Below are positions 42,780 to 50,746 of a stretch of DNA of 55,638 nt, piece after piece. Position 1 is the first letter of the stretch. Every line of letters begins with the position of its first letter. The translations under genes were made by a program, and so were the position numbers. The stretch is from SIG452 sp045631485 (GTDB lineage Bacteria > Bacillota > Clostridia > UMGS1840), in the NCBI GenBank assembly GCA_045631485.1, contig JAZQUU010000017.1, positions 1 to 55,638 of the forward strand. Direction: 5' to 3'. Below the pieces are notes generated by a model, which was not told the origin of the DNA, searched no databases, and was given only the letters and a program-made list of their open reading frames with translations.

Positions 42780-43220
42780 TTAAATCACCTCAGTCTTTCC
42801 ACCTAAAGCAGTAATTTTTTCAGCAGCAGCCTTAGAGAATCTTGCAGCTTTCACTGTCAGCTTTTTGGTAAGATCTCCTCTGTTTAATACAACAATTCCG
42901 TCATTGATTTTGGAAATTACGCCGGTTTCTTTTAAGAGTTCAGCAGTAACTTCAGTTCCGTTTTCAAATCTTTCTAAATCGGAAAGATGAATTTCGGTAT
43001 AGTTTTTAGCAAAGAAATTGTGGAAGCCTCTTTTGGGGAGTCTTCTTGCTAACGGCATCTGACCGCCTTCGAAGCCGGGTCTTACACCGCCGCCGGATCT
43101 TGCTTTCTGACCTTTATGACCTTTGCCGGCTTGTTTTCCGTTACCGGAAGCGTGACCTCTACCTTTTCTGTAACGCTCTTTTACGGAACCCGGAGCCGGA
43201 GATAATTCATTTAATCTCAT
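42780..43220 (-). CDS. rplO: 50S ribosomal protein L15 (uL15)
   Basis: This 146-residue protein has the Gly/Lys-rich extended N terminus ('GRGHASGNGKQAGKGHKGQ') that threads into 23S rRNA, and a globular C-terminal half. It sits between rpmD and secY. Confidence 0.98.
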   Translation of the reverse strand: MRLNELSPAPGSVKERYRKGRGHASGNGKQAGKGHKGQKARSGGGVRPGFEGGQMPLARRLPKRGFHNFFAKNYTEIHLSDLERFENGTEVTAELLKETGVISKINDGIVVLNRGDLTKKLTVKAARFSKAAAEKITALGGKTEVI

Positions 43221-43250
43221 AATTTTTACACCTCCGAATGATTTTTAATT

Positions 43251-43430
43251 TTAGACTTCTTCACAGTCTACCAGATAAGATACTTTGTTTACCATACCTC
43301 TGATCTGAGGTGTATCATTATGGATTTTTTCGTCTCTGATTTTTTTCAGGCCTAATGCGTTTGCAGTCTTAATATGGCTGTCAAGACGACCGATCAGGCT
43401 CTTTTTTAAAGTAACTTTTAATTTAGCCAT
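43251..43430 (-). CDS. rpmD: 50S ribosomal protein L30 (uL30)
   Basis: This is a 59-residue protein read directly from the minus strand: 'MAKLKVTLKKSLIGRL' at the start and 'RGMVNKVSYLVDCEEV' at the end. It has the ferredoxin-like L30 pattern with 'LGLKKIRDEKIHNDTPQIRG'. It is in the standard place between rpsE and rplO. Confidence 0.96.
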   Translation of the reverse strand: MAKLKVTLKKSLIGRLDSHIKTANALGLKKIRDEKIHNDTPQIRGMVNKVSYLVDCEEV

Positions 43431-43520
43431 TTTTAAAATACCAAGTGCTTAAAAACTTTTAGGCACATTTCCTTTCTTTCGGACTCATCTTATTTGGTTC
43501 TGATTCCGGCAAAACCGTGA

Positions 43521-44027
43521 TTATTTTACGATTTCAGCGGGAGTTTTACCTCTTTTATCAGCCACTTCTTTTAAACTCATTAAGCTCTTTAATCCTTCGA
43601 TAGTAGCAGATACTACGTTTCTGGGATTGTTAGATCTTAAACATTTGGTTCTGATATCTCTGATACCTGCTAATTCCAGAACGGCTCTGGCAGGACCACC
43701 AGCGATAACACCGGTACCTTCAGCAGCGGGTTTTAATAACACTCTGCCTGCACCGAATTCACCAATAACTTCATGAGGAATAGTAGTTTTATACAGGGGA
43801 ATTTCCACCATGTTTTTCTTTGCATCCTCAATACCTTTTCTGATTGCATCCGGAATTTCAGCTGCTTTACCCATACCGCAACCTACTCTGCCGTTTTCAT
43901 CGCCTACTACAACCAAAGCTGAGAAACGGAAGGTTCTACCACCTTTTACAACTTTAGCAACTCTGTTTAAGGCAACAACTTTTTCTTTAATATCCAGCGT
44001 AGCCGGATCAAATTTAGCTTGATTCAC
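43521..44027 (-). CDS. rpsE: 30S ribosomal protein S5 (uS5)
   Basis: This 168-residue protein is important for decoding accuracy. The N-terminal double-stranded-RNA-binding part includes 'LNRVAKVVKGGRTFRFSALV', and the C-terminal part includes 'GTGVIAGGPARAVLELAGI'. The 90-base gap to rpmD contains a GTGC/GCAC-based hairpin near 43456-43477. Confidence 0.98.
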   Translation of the reverse strand: MNQAKFDPATLDIKEKVVALNRVAKVVKGGRTFRFSALVVVGDENGRVGCGMGKAAEIPDAIRKGIEDAKKNMVEIPLYKTTIPHEVIGEFGAGRVLLKPAAEGTGVIAGGPARAVLELAGIRDIRTKCLRSNNPRNVVSATIEGLKSLMSLKEVADKRGKTPAEIVK

Positions 44028-44059
44028 GATTGTATTTCCTCCTTATCACTAAAGTGTAA

Positions 44060-44422
44060 TTAGAACTGCAGTCCGCCTTCTCTGGCACCTTCAGCCAAAG
44101 CGGCAACACGTCCGTGGTACAGATAGCCGCCACGGTCGAATACTACAACTTCGATACCTTTGGCTTTTGCTTTTTCTGCAACCAATAAACCAACTTTTTT
44201 CGCTGCTTCAATGTTTCCACCCGGATTCTTGCCGAATTCAGGGCTTAAGGTAGAAGCGGAAACTAAGGTAACACCTGCAACGTCATCAATAATCTGAGCA
44301 TAAATGTGATTTAAGCTTCTGAACACATTCAATCTCGGTTTCTGTGCAGTACCTTTAATATTATTTCTGATTCTGTAATGTCTTTTTACTCTGGCAACAT
44401 TACTGTTTTGCTTTTTAACCAC
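44060..44422 (-). CDS. rplR: 50S ribosomal protein L18 (uL18)
   Basis: This 120-residue 5S rRNA-binding protein has the core 'RLNVFRSLNHIYAQIIDD' and the ending 'YHGRVAALAEGAREGGLQF', both diagnostic. It lies between rplF and rpsE. Confidence 0.98.
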   Translation of the reverse strand: MVKKQNSNVARVKRHYRIRNNIKGTAQKPRLNVFRSLNHIYAQIIDDVAGVTLVSASTLSPEFGKNPGGNIEAAKKVGLLVAEKAKAKGIEVVVFDRGGYLYHGRVAALAEGAREGGLQF

Positions 44423-44479
44423 TGTTTATTCACTCCTTTAAACAATCTGATAAAACAGCTAAGGAACATAACCAAACGA

Positions 44480-45028
44480 TTATTTCTTCTTAGCGCCGGT
44501 GTTACCTTCTTTTCTGATAATAACTTCATCAACGTATTTGATACCTTTGCCTTTATAGGGTTCCGGAGGTCTTTTTTCACGGATGTTGGCAGCGAACTGA
44601 CCAACTTTCTGTTTGTCGGGACCTTTTACGATGATTTTATTCGGTGTGGGGCAATCCAGGGTGATACCGTCACGTTCTTCCATTTCCACCTGATGGGAAT
44701 AACCTAAGTTCATAACGATTTTGTTGCCCTGTTTTGCAACTCTGTAACCAACACCGTTGATTTCCAGTTCTTTAGAGAAACCGGAGGTAACACCGGTAAT
44801 CATATTGGAAAGGATAGTACGAGTTAAACCGTGTAAGGATCTATGTGTTTTTTCATCACTGGGTCTGGTTACGGTCAATTCGTTGTTTTCCAATTTCAGG
44901 ACCATGTCCTTATTGAATTTCTGTTCTAAAGTTCCTAAGGGACCTTTTACAGTTACTAAATTTTCAGCGCCGATAGTTACAGTTACTCCATTCGGTACGG
45001 AGATCGGCAGTTTACCAATTCTAGACAT
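44480..45028 (-). CDS. rplF: 50S ribosomal protein L6 (uL6)
   Basis: This 182-residue protein of two tandem L6 folds lies close to the factor-binding site. It begins 'MSRIGKLPISVPNGVTV', and the C-terminal block 'RPPEPYKGKGIKYVDE' is universal. It starts 14 bases after rpsH. Confidence 0.98.
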   Translation of the reverse strand: MSRIGKLPISVPNGVTVTIGAENLVTVKGPLGTLEQKFNKDMVLKLENNELTVTRPSDEKTHRSLHGLTRTILSNMITGVTSGFSKELEINGVGYRVAKQGNKIVMNLGYSHQVEMEERDGITLDCPTPNKIIVKGPDKQKVGQFAANIREKRPPEPYKGKGIKYVDEVIIRKEGNTGAKKK

Positions 45029-45042
45029 CTTTTATCCCTCCA

Positions 45043-45441
45043 TTACCAAATATAAGCGAGAATTTCGCCGCCGACATTTTCCTGTCTTGCTTTTTTATCG
45101 GTCATGATTCCTTTAGAGGTGGAAACTAACGCGATACCCAGGCCTTTTAATACTTTCGGCAGTTCTTCGCTTTTTGCGTAAACTCTGAGACCCGGTTTAG
45201 AAATTCTTCTCAAACCATTAATTGTTTTAGTTTTGTTTGCACCGTATTTCAGGGTGATTCTGATGATGCCCTGAGTGCTGTTGTCAATCAGCTGGAAATT
45301 CTTAATGTAGCCTTCTTCTAAAAGAATCTCAGCAATTGCTTTTTTCATATTAGATGCGGGAACATCCACGGTATCGTGTTTTGCTGTACCTGCATTTCTA
45401 ATTCTTGTAAGCATATCTGCAATAGGATCTGTGATCTGCAT
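45043..45441 (-). CDS. rpsH: 30S ribosomal protein S8 (uS8)
   Basis: This 132-residue primary 16S-binding protein includes 'DPIADMLTRIRNA', 'RVYAKSEELPKVL' and 'GLGIALVSTSKGIMTDKKA'. S8 autoregulates the spc operon in E. coli; no equivalent site was identified, but the spacer directly upstream carries three hairpins. Confidence 0.98.
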   Translation of the reverse strand: MQITDPIADMLTRIRNAGTAKHDTVDVPASNMKKAIAEILLEEGYIKNFQLIDNSTQGIIRITLKYGANKTKTINGLRRISKPGLRVYAKSEELPKVLKGLGIALVSTSKGIMTDKKARQENVGGEILAYIW

Positions 45442-45470
45442 TGTATAGCCTCCTTTTTTAAGGTATTGTT

Positions 45471-45560
45471 TATCACTCCGAGGTGATACGACTTACCTAA
45501 AACCTTGTTCTTAATTCTTTACATTCCCCAAAGCGGGGACTTTTCTGCCCTTTCGGGCAG
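45471..45560 (-). other. Three hairpins in the rpsN-rpsH spacer
   Basis: The 148-base spacer (45442-45589) holds TATCAC/GTGATA (45471-45476 with 45483-45488), TCCCC/GGGGA (45525-45529 with 45535-45539) and CTGCCC/GGGCAG (45545-45550 with 45555-45560). On the transcribed strand the last has a GAAA (GNRA-type) tetraloop. No gene is present. Confidence 0.6.
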
Positions 45561-45589
45561 TTACAGTCTTTCGCCTGCAAAAACCAATC

Positions 45590-45775
45590 TTACCAGCTTG
45601 CTTTTTTCACACCGGGAATCTGACCTTTGTAAGCCAGTTCTCTGAAGCAGATACGGCAAATGCCATATTTTCTCAGATAAGCATGAGGTCTGCCGCAGAT
45701 TTTACATCTGTTGTATTCTCTGGTGCTGAACTTCTGGGGTTTCTGCTGCTTATTAATCATAGATTTTTTAGCCAT
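45590..45775 (-). CDS. rpsN: 30S ribosomal protein S14 (uS14), zinc type Z
   Basis: This is the short 61-residue form of S14 with a zinc site at C24, C27, C40 and C43. The ending 'YKGQIPGVKKASW' is universal for this type. It sits between rplE and rpsH as in most Firmicutes. Confidence 0.98.
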   Translation of the reverse strand: MAKKSMINKQQKPQKFSTREYNRCKICGRPHAYLRKYGICRICFRELAYKGQIPGVKKASW

Positions 45776-45833
45776 TTGTTTCCATTTCCTTTCACTTTAC
45801 TCTTGTGTTTTGGGAATCTTCAGAAATCGTGTC

Positions 45834-46376
45834 TTACGCTTTGATGAAGGGAGCGCCCATCAGAGTCAGTAATTCTTTTGCTTCTTCGTCAGTTTTTGCA
45901 GTGGTAACGAATGCAATGTCCATACCTCTGATTTTTTCAACTTTATCGTATTCGATTTCCGGGAAAATCAGCTGTTCTTTGATACCGAAAGCATAGTTGC
46001 CGCGGCCGTCAAAGGAGTTTGCGCTAATACCTCTGAAGTCTCTTACACGGGGAAGAGCGATGCAGAATAATCTTTCGATGAATTCATACATTCTTTCGCC
46101 ACGTAAGGTAACTTTACATCCAATGTTCATACCTTCTCTTAATTTGAAGTTAGAAACGGATTTTTTTGCTTTGGTCAGAACTGCTTTCTGACCGGTGATT
46201 AAGGTTAAGTCTGCAGCAGCGCTTTCCAGTGCTTTTGCATTGTCTTTCGCTTCACCAACACCGATGTTTACAACAACTTTGTCGATTTTCGGAATCTGCA
46301 TAACAGATTTGTATCCGAATTTGCTCATCAGGGCAGGTGCAACTTCGTTTTTATATAAATTAGCTAAGTTAGACAT
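45834..46376 (-). CDS. rplE: 50S ribosomal protein L5 (uL5)
   Basis: This 180-residue protein binds 5S rRNA and contacts the P-site tRNA. Blocks include 'LMSKFGYKSVMQIPKIDKVV', 'REGMNIGCKVTLRGERMYEF' and 'GRGNYAFGIKEQLIFPEI'; the C-terminal 'RGMDIAFVTTAKTDEEAKEL' is diagnostic. Confidence 0.98.
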   Translation of the reverse strand: MSNLANLYKNEVAPALMSKFGYKSVMQIPKIDKVVVNIGVGEAKDNAKALESAAADLTLITGQKAVLTKAKKSVSNFKLREGMNIGCKVTLRGERMYEFIERLFCIALPRVRDFRGISANSFDGRGNYAFGIKEQLIFPEIEYDKVEKIRGMDIAFVTTAKTDEEAKELLTLMGAPFIKA

Positions 46377-46398
46377 AATCGTCGTTTACCTCCCTTTC

Positions 46399-46725
46399 TT
46401 ATTCGCCTAAAGTTTCAAGACATTTTTTGCAATATCTTACTTTTTTGCCGTTATCTAAGATTTTCTTACCGGTTCTTACTGCTTTGCCGCATTTGGGGCA
46501 AACGAGCATTACTTTGGAAGCATAGATGGGGCTTTCCTGTTTTACAATACCGCCGGTCTGACCCTGAGCTCTGGGTTTGGTGTGTTTGGTAGCAATGTTA
46601 ACGCCTTCAACGATAACTTTACCTTCTTTGGGAGATACTACCAGTACCTTACCTTTTTTGCCTTTGTCTTTACCGGAAATAACCACTACGCGGTCATCTT
46701 TTCTTACATTAACTTTTTTGTACAT
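46399..46725 (-). CDS. rplX: 50S ribosomal protein L24 (uL24) with C-terminal zinc-ribbon-like motif
   Basis: This 108-residue protein has the KOW fold ('DRVVVISGKDKGKKGKVL') that starts 23S assembly. The C-terminal third carries two CxxC pairs (C76/C79 and C99/C102), a probable zinc knuckle that E. coli L24 lacks. Such cysteines occur in L24 of many other bacteria. It lies between rplN and rplE. Confidence 0.97.
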   Translation of the reverse strand: MYKKVNVRKDDRVVVISGKDKGKKGKVLVVSPKEGKVIVEGVNIATKHTKPRAQGQTGGIVKQESPIYASKVMLVCPKCGKAVRTGKKILDNGKKVRYCKKCLETLGE

Positions 46726-46739
46726 TTTCGTTACCTCCC

Positions 46740-47108
46740 TTACAATACTTCAGGAGCCAAGGATAAAATTTTGGAATATTCCTTGTCACGAAGCTCTCTT
46801 GCAACAGGGCCAAAAATACGAGTTCCTCTCGGATTTTTGTCATCTTTAATAATTACAGCTGCGTTTTCGTCAAATCTGATGTAGGTTCCGTCCTGACGGC
46901 GAACACCTTTCACACTTCTAACGATAACAGCTTTAACAACATCGCCTTTTTTCACAACTCCGCCGGGTGTTGCTTTTTTGACAGTAGCTACAACCACGTC
47001 GCCGATGTTAGCGTATCTTTTCTTAGATCCGCCCAGAACTCTGATTGCCAGCAGTTCTTTTGCACCGGTATTATCAGCTACTTTCATTCTGCTTTCTTGC
47101 TGAATCAT
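46740..47108 (-). CDS. rplN: 50S ribosomal protein L14 (uL14)
   Basis: This 122-residue protein at the subunit interface begins 'MIQQESRMKVADNTGAKEL'. The start at 47108 is fixed by the family N terminus and by GAGGAGG seven bases upstream; the 62 extra codons of the longer frame are spurious. It ends 'REKEYSKILSLAPEVL'-like (actual 'RDKEYSKILSLAPEVL'). Confidence 0.98.
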   Translation of the reverse strand: MIQQESRMKVADNTGAKELLAIRVLGGSKKRYANIGDVVVATVKKATPGGVVKKGDVVKAVIVRSVKGVRRQDGTYIRFDENAAVIIKDDKNPRGTRIFGPVARELRDKEYSKILSLAPEVL

Positions 47109-47181
47109 TGTAATCCTCCTCTGCTTACTGACATAAGTCGCAAGCGTTTTTATTAACGGTATTACTACCGCAGAAACAATC

Positions 47182-47439
47182 TTATTTTGCTTTTTCAACG
47201 ATTTTTGTAAGTCTCCATCTCTTGTCTTTGGACAAAGGTCTGGTTTCCATGATTTCAACTCTGTCGCCGATGTTACATTCGTTGTTTTCATCATGAGCTT
47301 TGAACTTAATGGTTCTTTTGATGATTTTTTTGTAAATCGGATGCTTTACAGAATCTTCAATCTTAACAACGATGGTTTTATCCATTTTGTTGCTTACAAC
47401 TTCGCCGATTCTAACTTTTCTAAAGCCTCTTTCGGACAT
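47182..47439 (-). CDS. rpsQ: 30S ribosomal protein S17 (uS17)
   Basis: This 85-residue OB-fold 16S-binding protein includes 'VRIGEVVSNKMDKTIVVKIE', 'HPIYKKIIKRTIKFKAHDE' and 'VEIMETRPLSKDKRWRL'. It has a GGAGG-type ribosome-binding site and lies between rpmC and rplN. Confidence 0.98.
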   Translation of the reverse strand: MSERGFRKVRIGEVVSNKMDKTIVVKIEDSVKHPIYKKIIKRTIKFKAHDENNECNIGDRVEIMETRPLSKDKRWRLTKIVEKAK

Positions 47440-47508
47440 GATTTAGTTCCTCCATTTCCGCCCTTCGCCAAACGACTCGGGAAAGGCGATTCTAAACCTC
47501 ACGGGAAA

Positions 47509-47709
47509 TTATTCGTTAATTCCCAGTTCTCTTTCTTTTAATACGGTCTTAATTTTCGCAATTGTTTTTTTAACTTCTTTCATTCTCATGGGGTTGTCAA
47601 GCTGGTTGGTGGCATGTTGAAATCTTAAGTTAAAAAGCTCAATTTTCAGCTCAGCGAGTTTCTGATTAAGCTCCGCATTAGCTAAATCTCTAATATTCTT
47701 AATCTTCAT
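47509..47709 (-). CDS. rpmC: 50S ribosomal protein L29 (uL29)
   Basis: This 66-residue two-helix protein sits near the tunnel exit, where it helps form the docking site for SRP and trigger factor. The signature 'ELKIELFNLRFQHATNQLDN' is clear. Its start lies inside rplP (11-base overlap), indicating coupled translation. Confidence 0.97.
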   Translation of the reverse strand: MKIKNIRDLANAELNQKLAELKIELFNLRFQHATNQLDNPMRMKEVKKTIAKIKTVLKERELGINE

Positions 47710-48136
47710 CGCTTTCTACCTCCACTTCTTTTTCGCGAAGAACAAACTTGGTTTTAACAGACAGTTTGTGCTGCGCTAATCTCATAGCTTCTCTGGCAGT
47801 TACTTCATCAACGCCGGAAAGTTCAAATAATACTCTGCCGGGTTTTACAACTGCTACCCAGTACTCGGGAGAACCTTTACCGCTACCCATACGAGTTTCA
47901 GCAGGTTTTTCGGTTACCGGTTTATCGGGGAAAATTTTAATCCAAACTTTACCGCCTCTTTTGATGTAACGGTTGATCGCAATACGGGCAGCTTCGATCT
48001 GGTTACCGGTGATCCAGCCGGGTTCGGTAGCCTGAATACCGTAATCGCCGTAAGTTACTTTGTTACCTCTTAAAGCTTTACCGGTCATTCTGCCTCTGAA
48101 TTGTTTTCTTCTTTTTACTCTTTTAGGCATTAACAT
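47699..48136 (-). CDS. rplP: 50S ribosomal protein L16 (uL16)
   Basis: This 145-residue protein contacts the A-site tRNA and the base of the L7/L12 stalk. It begins 'MLMPKRVKRRKQFRGRM', and 'RMGSGKGSPEYWVAVVKPG' is the conserved loop. GGGAGG ten bases upstream fits the ATG at 48136. Confidence 0.98.
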   Translation of the reverse strand: MLMPKRVKRRKQFRGRMTGKALRGNKVTYGDYGIQATEPGWITGNQIEAARIAINRYIKRGGKVWIKIFPDKPVTEKPAETRMGSGKGSPEYWVAVVKPGRVLFELSGVDEVTAREAMRLAQHKLSVKTKFVLREKEVEVESDED

Positions 48137-48139
48137 AGC

Positions 48140-48817
48140 TTATTTTCCTCCCTCTTGAGTATTTTTTTTCGCATTTTTGCTTTCAGGAAGAATTTCACCT
48201 TTGTAAATCCAAACTTTAACGCCTAACTTACCGTAGGTGGTATTCGCTTCTGCAAAACCGTAATCGATATCTGCTCTTAAGGTCTGCAGCGGAATGGTTC
48301 CTTCGTGATAATGCTCAGTTCTTGCAATTTCTGCTCCGCCAACACGGCCGGAAACGGAAGTTTTAATACCTTTTGCACCGAACTTCATAGTTCTCTGCAT
48401 GGACTGTTTCATCGCTCTTCTGAAGGAAATACGTTTTTCCAGCTGAGCTGCGATGTTTTCAGCTACTAAAGTTGCATCCATTTCAGCGGGTTTTACTTCA
48501 ACGATGTTTACGTTAACGTTTGCGTTACCGCCCAGTAAGTTTACAACAGAAGCTCTGATTTTTTCTAATTCTGCACCGCCTTTACCGATTAACATACCGG
48601 GTTTTGCAGTGAACACTTTGATAAAGATTTTATTTGCTTTTCTAGCAATTTCAATTTTGGAAATGCCGGCCTGGAACAGAGATTTCTTTAAGAATACTCT
48701 GATTTTGTGGTCTTCTACTAAAGTATCGCCGAATTTGTGATCCGGAGCGTACCATTTAGAGTCCCAATCTTTAATAACGCCGACTCTTAAACCATGCGGG
48801 TTAACTTTCTGACCCAT
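48140..48817 (-). CDS. rpsC: 30S ribosomal protein S3 (uS3)
   Basis: This 225-residue mRNA-entry protein with helicase activity begins 'MGQKVNPHGLRVGVIKDW'. The KH domain has 'GMLIGKGGAELEKI', and the C-terminal domain has 'KGIKTSVSGRVGGAEIARTE'. It is three bases upstream of rplP. Confidence 0.98.
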   Translation of the reverse strand: MGQKVNPHGLRVGVIKDWDSKWYAPDHKFGDTLVEDHKIRVFLKKSLFQAGISKIEIARKANKIFIKVFTAKPGMLIGKGGAELEKIRASVVNLLGGNANVNVNIVEVKPAEMDATLVAENIAAQLEKRISFRRAMKQSMQRTMKFGAKGIKTSVSGRVGGAEIARTEHYHEGTIPLQTLRADIDYGFAEANTTYGKLGVKVWIYKGEILPESKNAKKNTQEGGK

Positions 48818-48829
48818 TACTCATACCTC

Positions 48830-49165
48830 CTATTCTTTTTCTTTTACAACCACGGTAATATGGCTGGTTCTTTTTGCGATTCTGAATGCTCTACCCTGTG
48901 CTCTGGGCTGAATTCTTTTCAGAATGGGACCGCCGTTTGCGAAGCATTCGGAAACGTACAGGTCATCTTTTGCCATATTATGATTGTTTTCCGCATTAGC
49001 GATAGCTGATAATAACAGTTTTTCAACCAGCGGAGATGCAGCTTTGGGAGTATGTCTTAAAATAGCCAAAGCCTGACCAACGGGTTTGTTTCTGATTAAA
49101 TCAATAACTATCTTTACCTTGCGGGGAGATATTCTAGCATAACGGAGAGTTGCTCTTGCCTCCAT
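48830..49165 (-). CDS. rplV: 50S ribosomal protein L22 (uL22)
   Basis: This 111-residue protein has a beta-hairpin that lines the exit tunnel. It includes 'ATLRYARISPRKVKIVIDLI' and 'ENNHNMAKDDLYVSE'. It has normal length and lies between rpsS and rpsC. Confidence 0.98.
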   Translation of the reverse strand: MEARATLRYARISPRKVKIVIDLIRNKPVGQALAILRHTPKAASPLVEKLLLSAIANAENNHNMAKDDLYVSECFANGGPILKRIQPRAQGRAFRIAKRTSHITVVVKEKE

Positions 49166-49243
49166 CTTTATTCCTCCTCTTTCACCCTTAGGTGGTTCTA
49201 AAATTTAAACTTATGTGTCGGGTTCTTTCAAATATTACCCGGA

Positions 49244-49516
49244 TTATTTTGAAGTTTTTGCACCTGCATGACCTTTGTAGGTTCTGGTAGGAGCAAATTC
49301 ACCCAGTTTGTGACCAACCATATCTTCGGTTACATACACGGGAACGTGTTTTTTACCGTCATATACTGCAACGGTATGTCCAACGAACTGAGGGAAAATA
49401 GTAGAAGATCTGGACCAAGTTTTTAAAACTCTTTTTTCGCCCTGGTCATTCATTTCTTCGATTCTCTTCAAAAGTTTGGGGTCCACGAAAGGCCCTTTTT
49501 TGATTGAACGGCTCAT
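49244..49516 (-). CDS. rpsS: 30S ribosomal protein S19 (uS19)
   Basis: This 90-residue head protein begins 'MSRSIKKGPFVDPKLLKRI' and contains 'GHKLGEFAPTRTYKGHAG'. The ATG at 49516 follows GGAGG; the ten extra codons of the longer frame include the ribosome-binding site itself. Confidence 0.98.
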   Translation of the reverse strand: MSRSIKKGPFVDPKLLKRIEEMNDQGEKRVLKTWSRSSTIFPQFVGHTVAVYDGKKHVPVYVTEDMVGHKLGEFAPTRTYKGHAGAKTSK

Positions 49517-49541
49517 TTTGTTGCCTCCTTGTAGATTTTTT

Positions 49542-49600
49542 CGCACAAGTTGTGCGTTTTATCGGGGTACCGCATCCGACTGATGTCGGATTACGGTGTA
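49542..49600 (-). other. Two hairpins in the rplB-rpsS spacer
   Basis: The 93-base spacer contains a perfect CGCACAA/TTGTGCG palindrome (49542-49548 with 49550-49556). A second stem is ATCCGAC/GTCGGAT (49574-49580 with 49585-49591), extended by TACCG/CGGTGTA-type pairing outside. No gene is present. Confidence 0.6.
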
Positions 49601-49609
49601 TGTCGATGA

Positions 49610-50443
49610 TTATTTACCGTTTCTGGTCTTCACGATCAGGCGGTTAGTGATTTTCTTTTTTTTTCTGGTTTTTAAGCCCAGAGCCGGTTTACCCCAGGGA
49701 GTAACAGGAGCCGGACGACCGATGGGTGATTTACCTTCACCACCACCATGGGGATGGTCACAGGGGTTCATAACAACACCACGAACGGTAGGTTTGATAC
49801 CCATATGTCTGGTTCTACCTGCTTTACCGATGGTAACGTTTTCATGCTCTAAGTTACTTACCTGACCGATAGTTGCTTTACATTCGATCAGAACTTTTCT
49901 AACTTCGCCGGAGGGAAGTCTTACCTGAGCATAGTCACCTTCTTTAGCCATCAGCTGAGCTGCATTACCTGCAGAACGAACTAACTGACCGCCTCTGTTT
50001 TTGGTGATTTCCACGTTGTGGATAATGGTACCAACAGGAATGTTTGCTAAAGGAAGAGTGTTACCGGGTTTGATATCTGCGGTTTCGGAAGAGATAACTT
50101 TGTGGCCAACTTTTAATTCGTTGGGAGCTAAGATATATCTCTTTTCACCGTCTTCATACTGAACTAATGCGATGTATGCGGTTCTGTTCGGATCGTATTC
50201 TAAGGTCAGAACAGTTGCAGGCATATCCATTTTGTCACGTTTGAAGTCGATAATTCTGTATTTGGATTTGTTTCCGCCGCCTCTGTGTCTTACGGTGATT
50301 CTGCCGTAGGAGTTTCTGCCGGCGTGTTTTTTCAGTTTAACAAGAAGAGATTTTTCAGGTTTTACATCAGACAACACGGAGAAGTCAGGTGCGGTCATAT
50401 ATCTTCTTGACGGTGTAGTCGGTTTATAAGTTTTTACTGCCAT
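49610..50443 (-). CDS. rplB: 50S ribosomal protein L2 (uL2)
   Basis: This 277-residue protein is essential for subunit joining and the peptidyl-transferase region. It begins 'MAVKTYKPTTPSRRYMT', has 'GRNSYGRITVRHRGGGNKS' and the catalytic-site loop 'NPCDHPHGGGEGKSPIGR' with the conserved His. GGAG ten bases before the ATG at 50443 is preferred over the TTG at 50449. Confidence 0.98.
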   Translation of the reverse strand: MAVKTYKPTTPSRRYMTAPDFSVLSDVKPEKSLLVKLKKHAGRNSYGRITVRHRGGGNKSKYRIIDFKRDKMDMPATVLTLEYDPNRTAYIALVQYEDGEKRYILAPNELKVGHKVISSETADIKPGNTLPLANIPVGTIIHNVEITKNRGGQLVRSAGNAAQLMAKEGDYAQVRLPSGEVRKVLIECKATIGQVSNLEHENVTIGKAGRTRHMGIKPTVRGVVMNPCDHPHGGGEGKSPIGRPAPVTPWGKPALGLKTRKKKKITNRLIVKTRNGK

Positions 50444-50457
50444 TATCAATCATCTCC

Positions 50458-50745
50458 TTATCTTAAACTTTCAAAGAATTCGATTGTTTTGGTGCCTTTT
50501 AATTTGACAATCGCTTTCTTCCAGTCGGATTTTTTGCCTTCGTGTACGCCGACTCTTTTGTTTTTGCCGATTACGTTTAAAGTAGTAACTTTTTCTACTT
50601 CAACTTTGAAGATTTCTTCAACGGCTTTTTTGATTTCGATTTTGTTGGCTTTCGCGTTCACTTTGAAAGTGTACTTCTGATCAGCCAGCATAGTCATAGA
50701 TTTTTCCGAAATGATCGGAGCAATAATGATATCATATGCGTTCAT
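50458..50745 (-). CDS. rplW: 50S ribosomal protein L23 (uL23)
   Basis: This 95-residue tunnel-exit protein is the binding site for trigger factor and SRP. It includes 'YDIIIAPIISEKSM', 'YTFKVNAKANKIEIKKAVEE' and the ending 'DWKKAIVKLKGTKTIEFFE'. It is one base from rplD. Confidence 0.98.
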   Translation of the reverse strand: MNAYDIIIAPIISEKSMTMLADQKYTFKVNAKANKIEIKKAVEEIFKVEVEKVTTLNVIGKNKRVGVHEGKKSDWKKAIVKLKGTKTIEFFESLR

Positions 50746-50746
50746 A

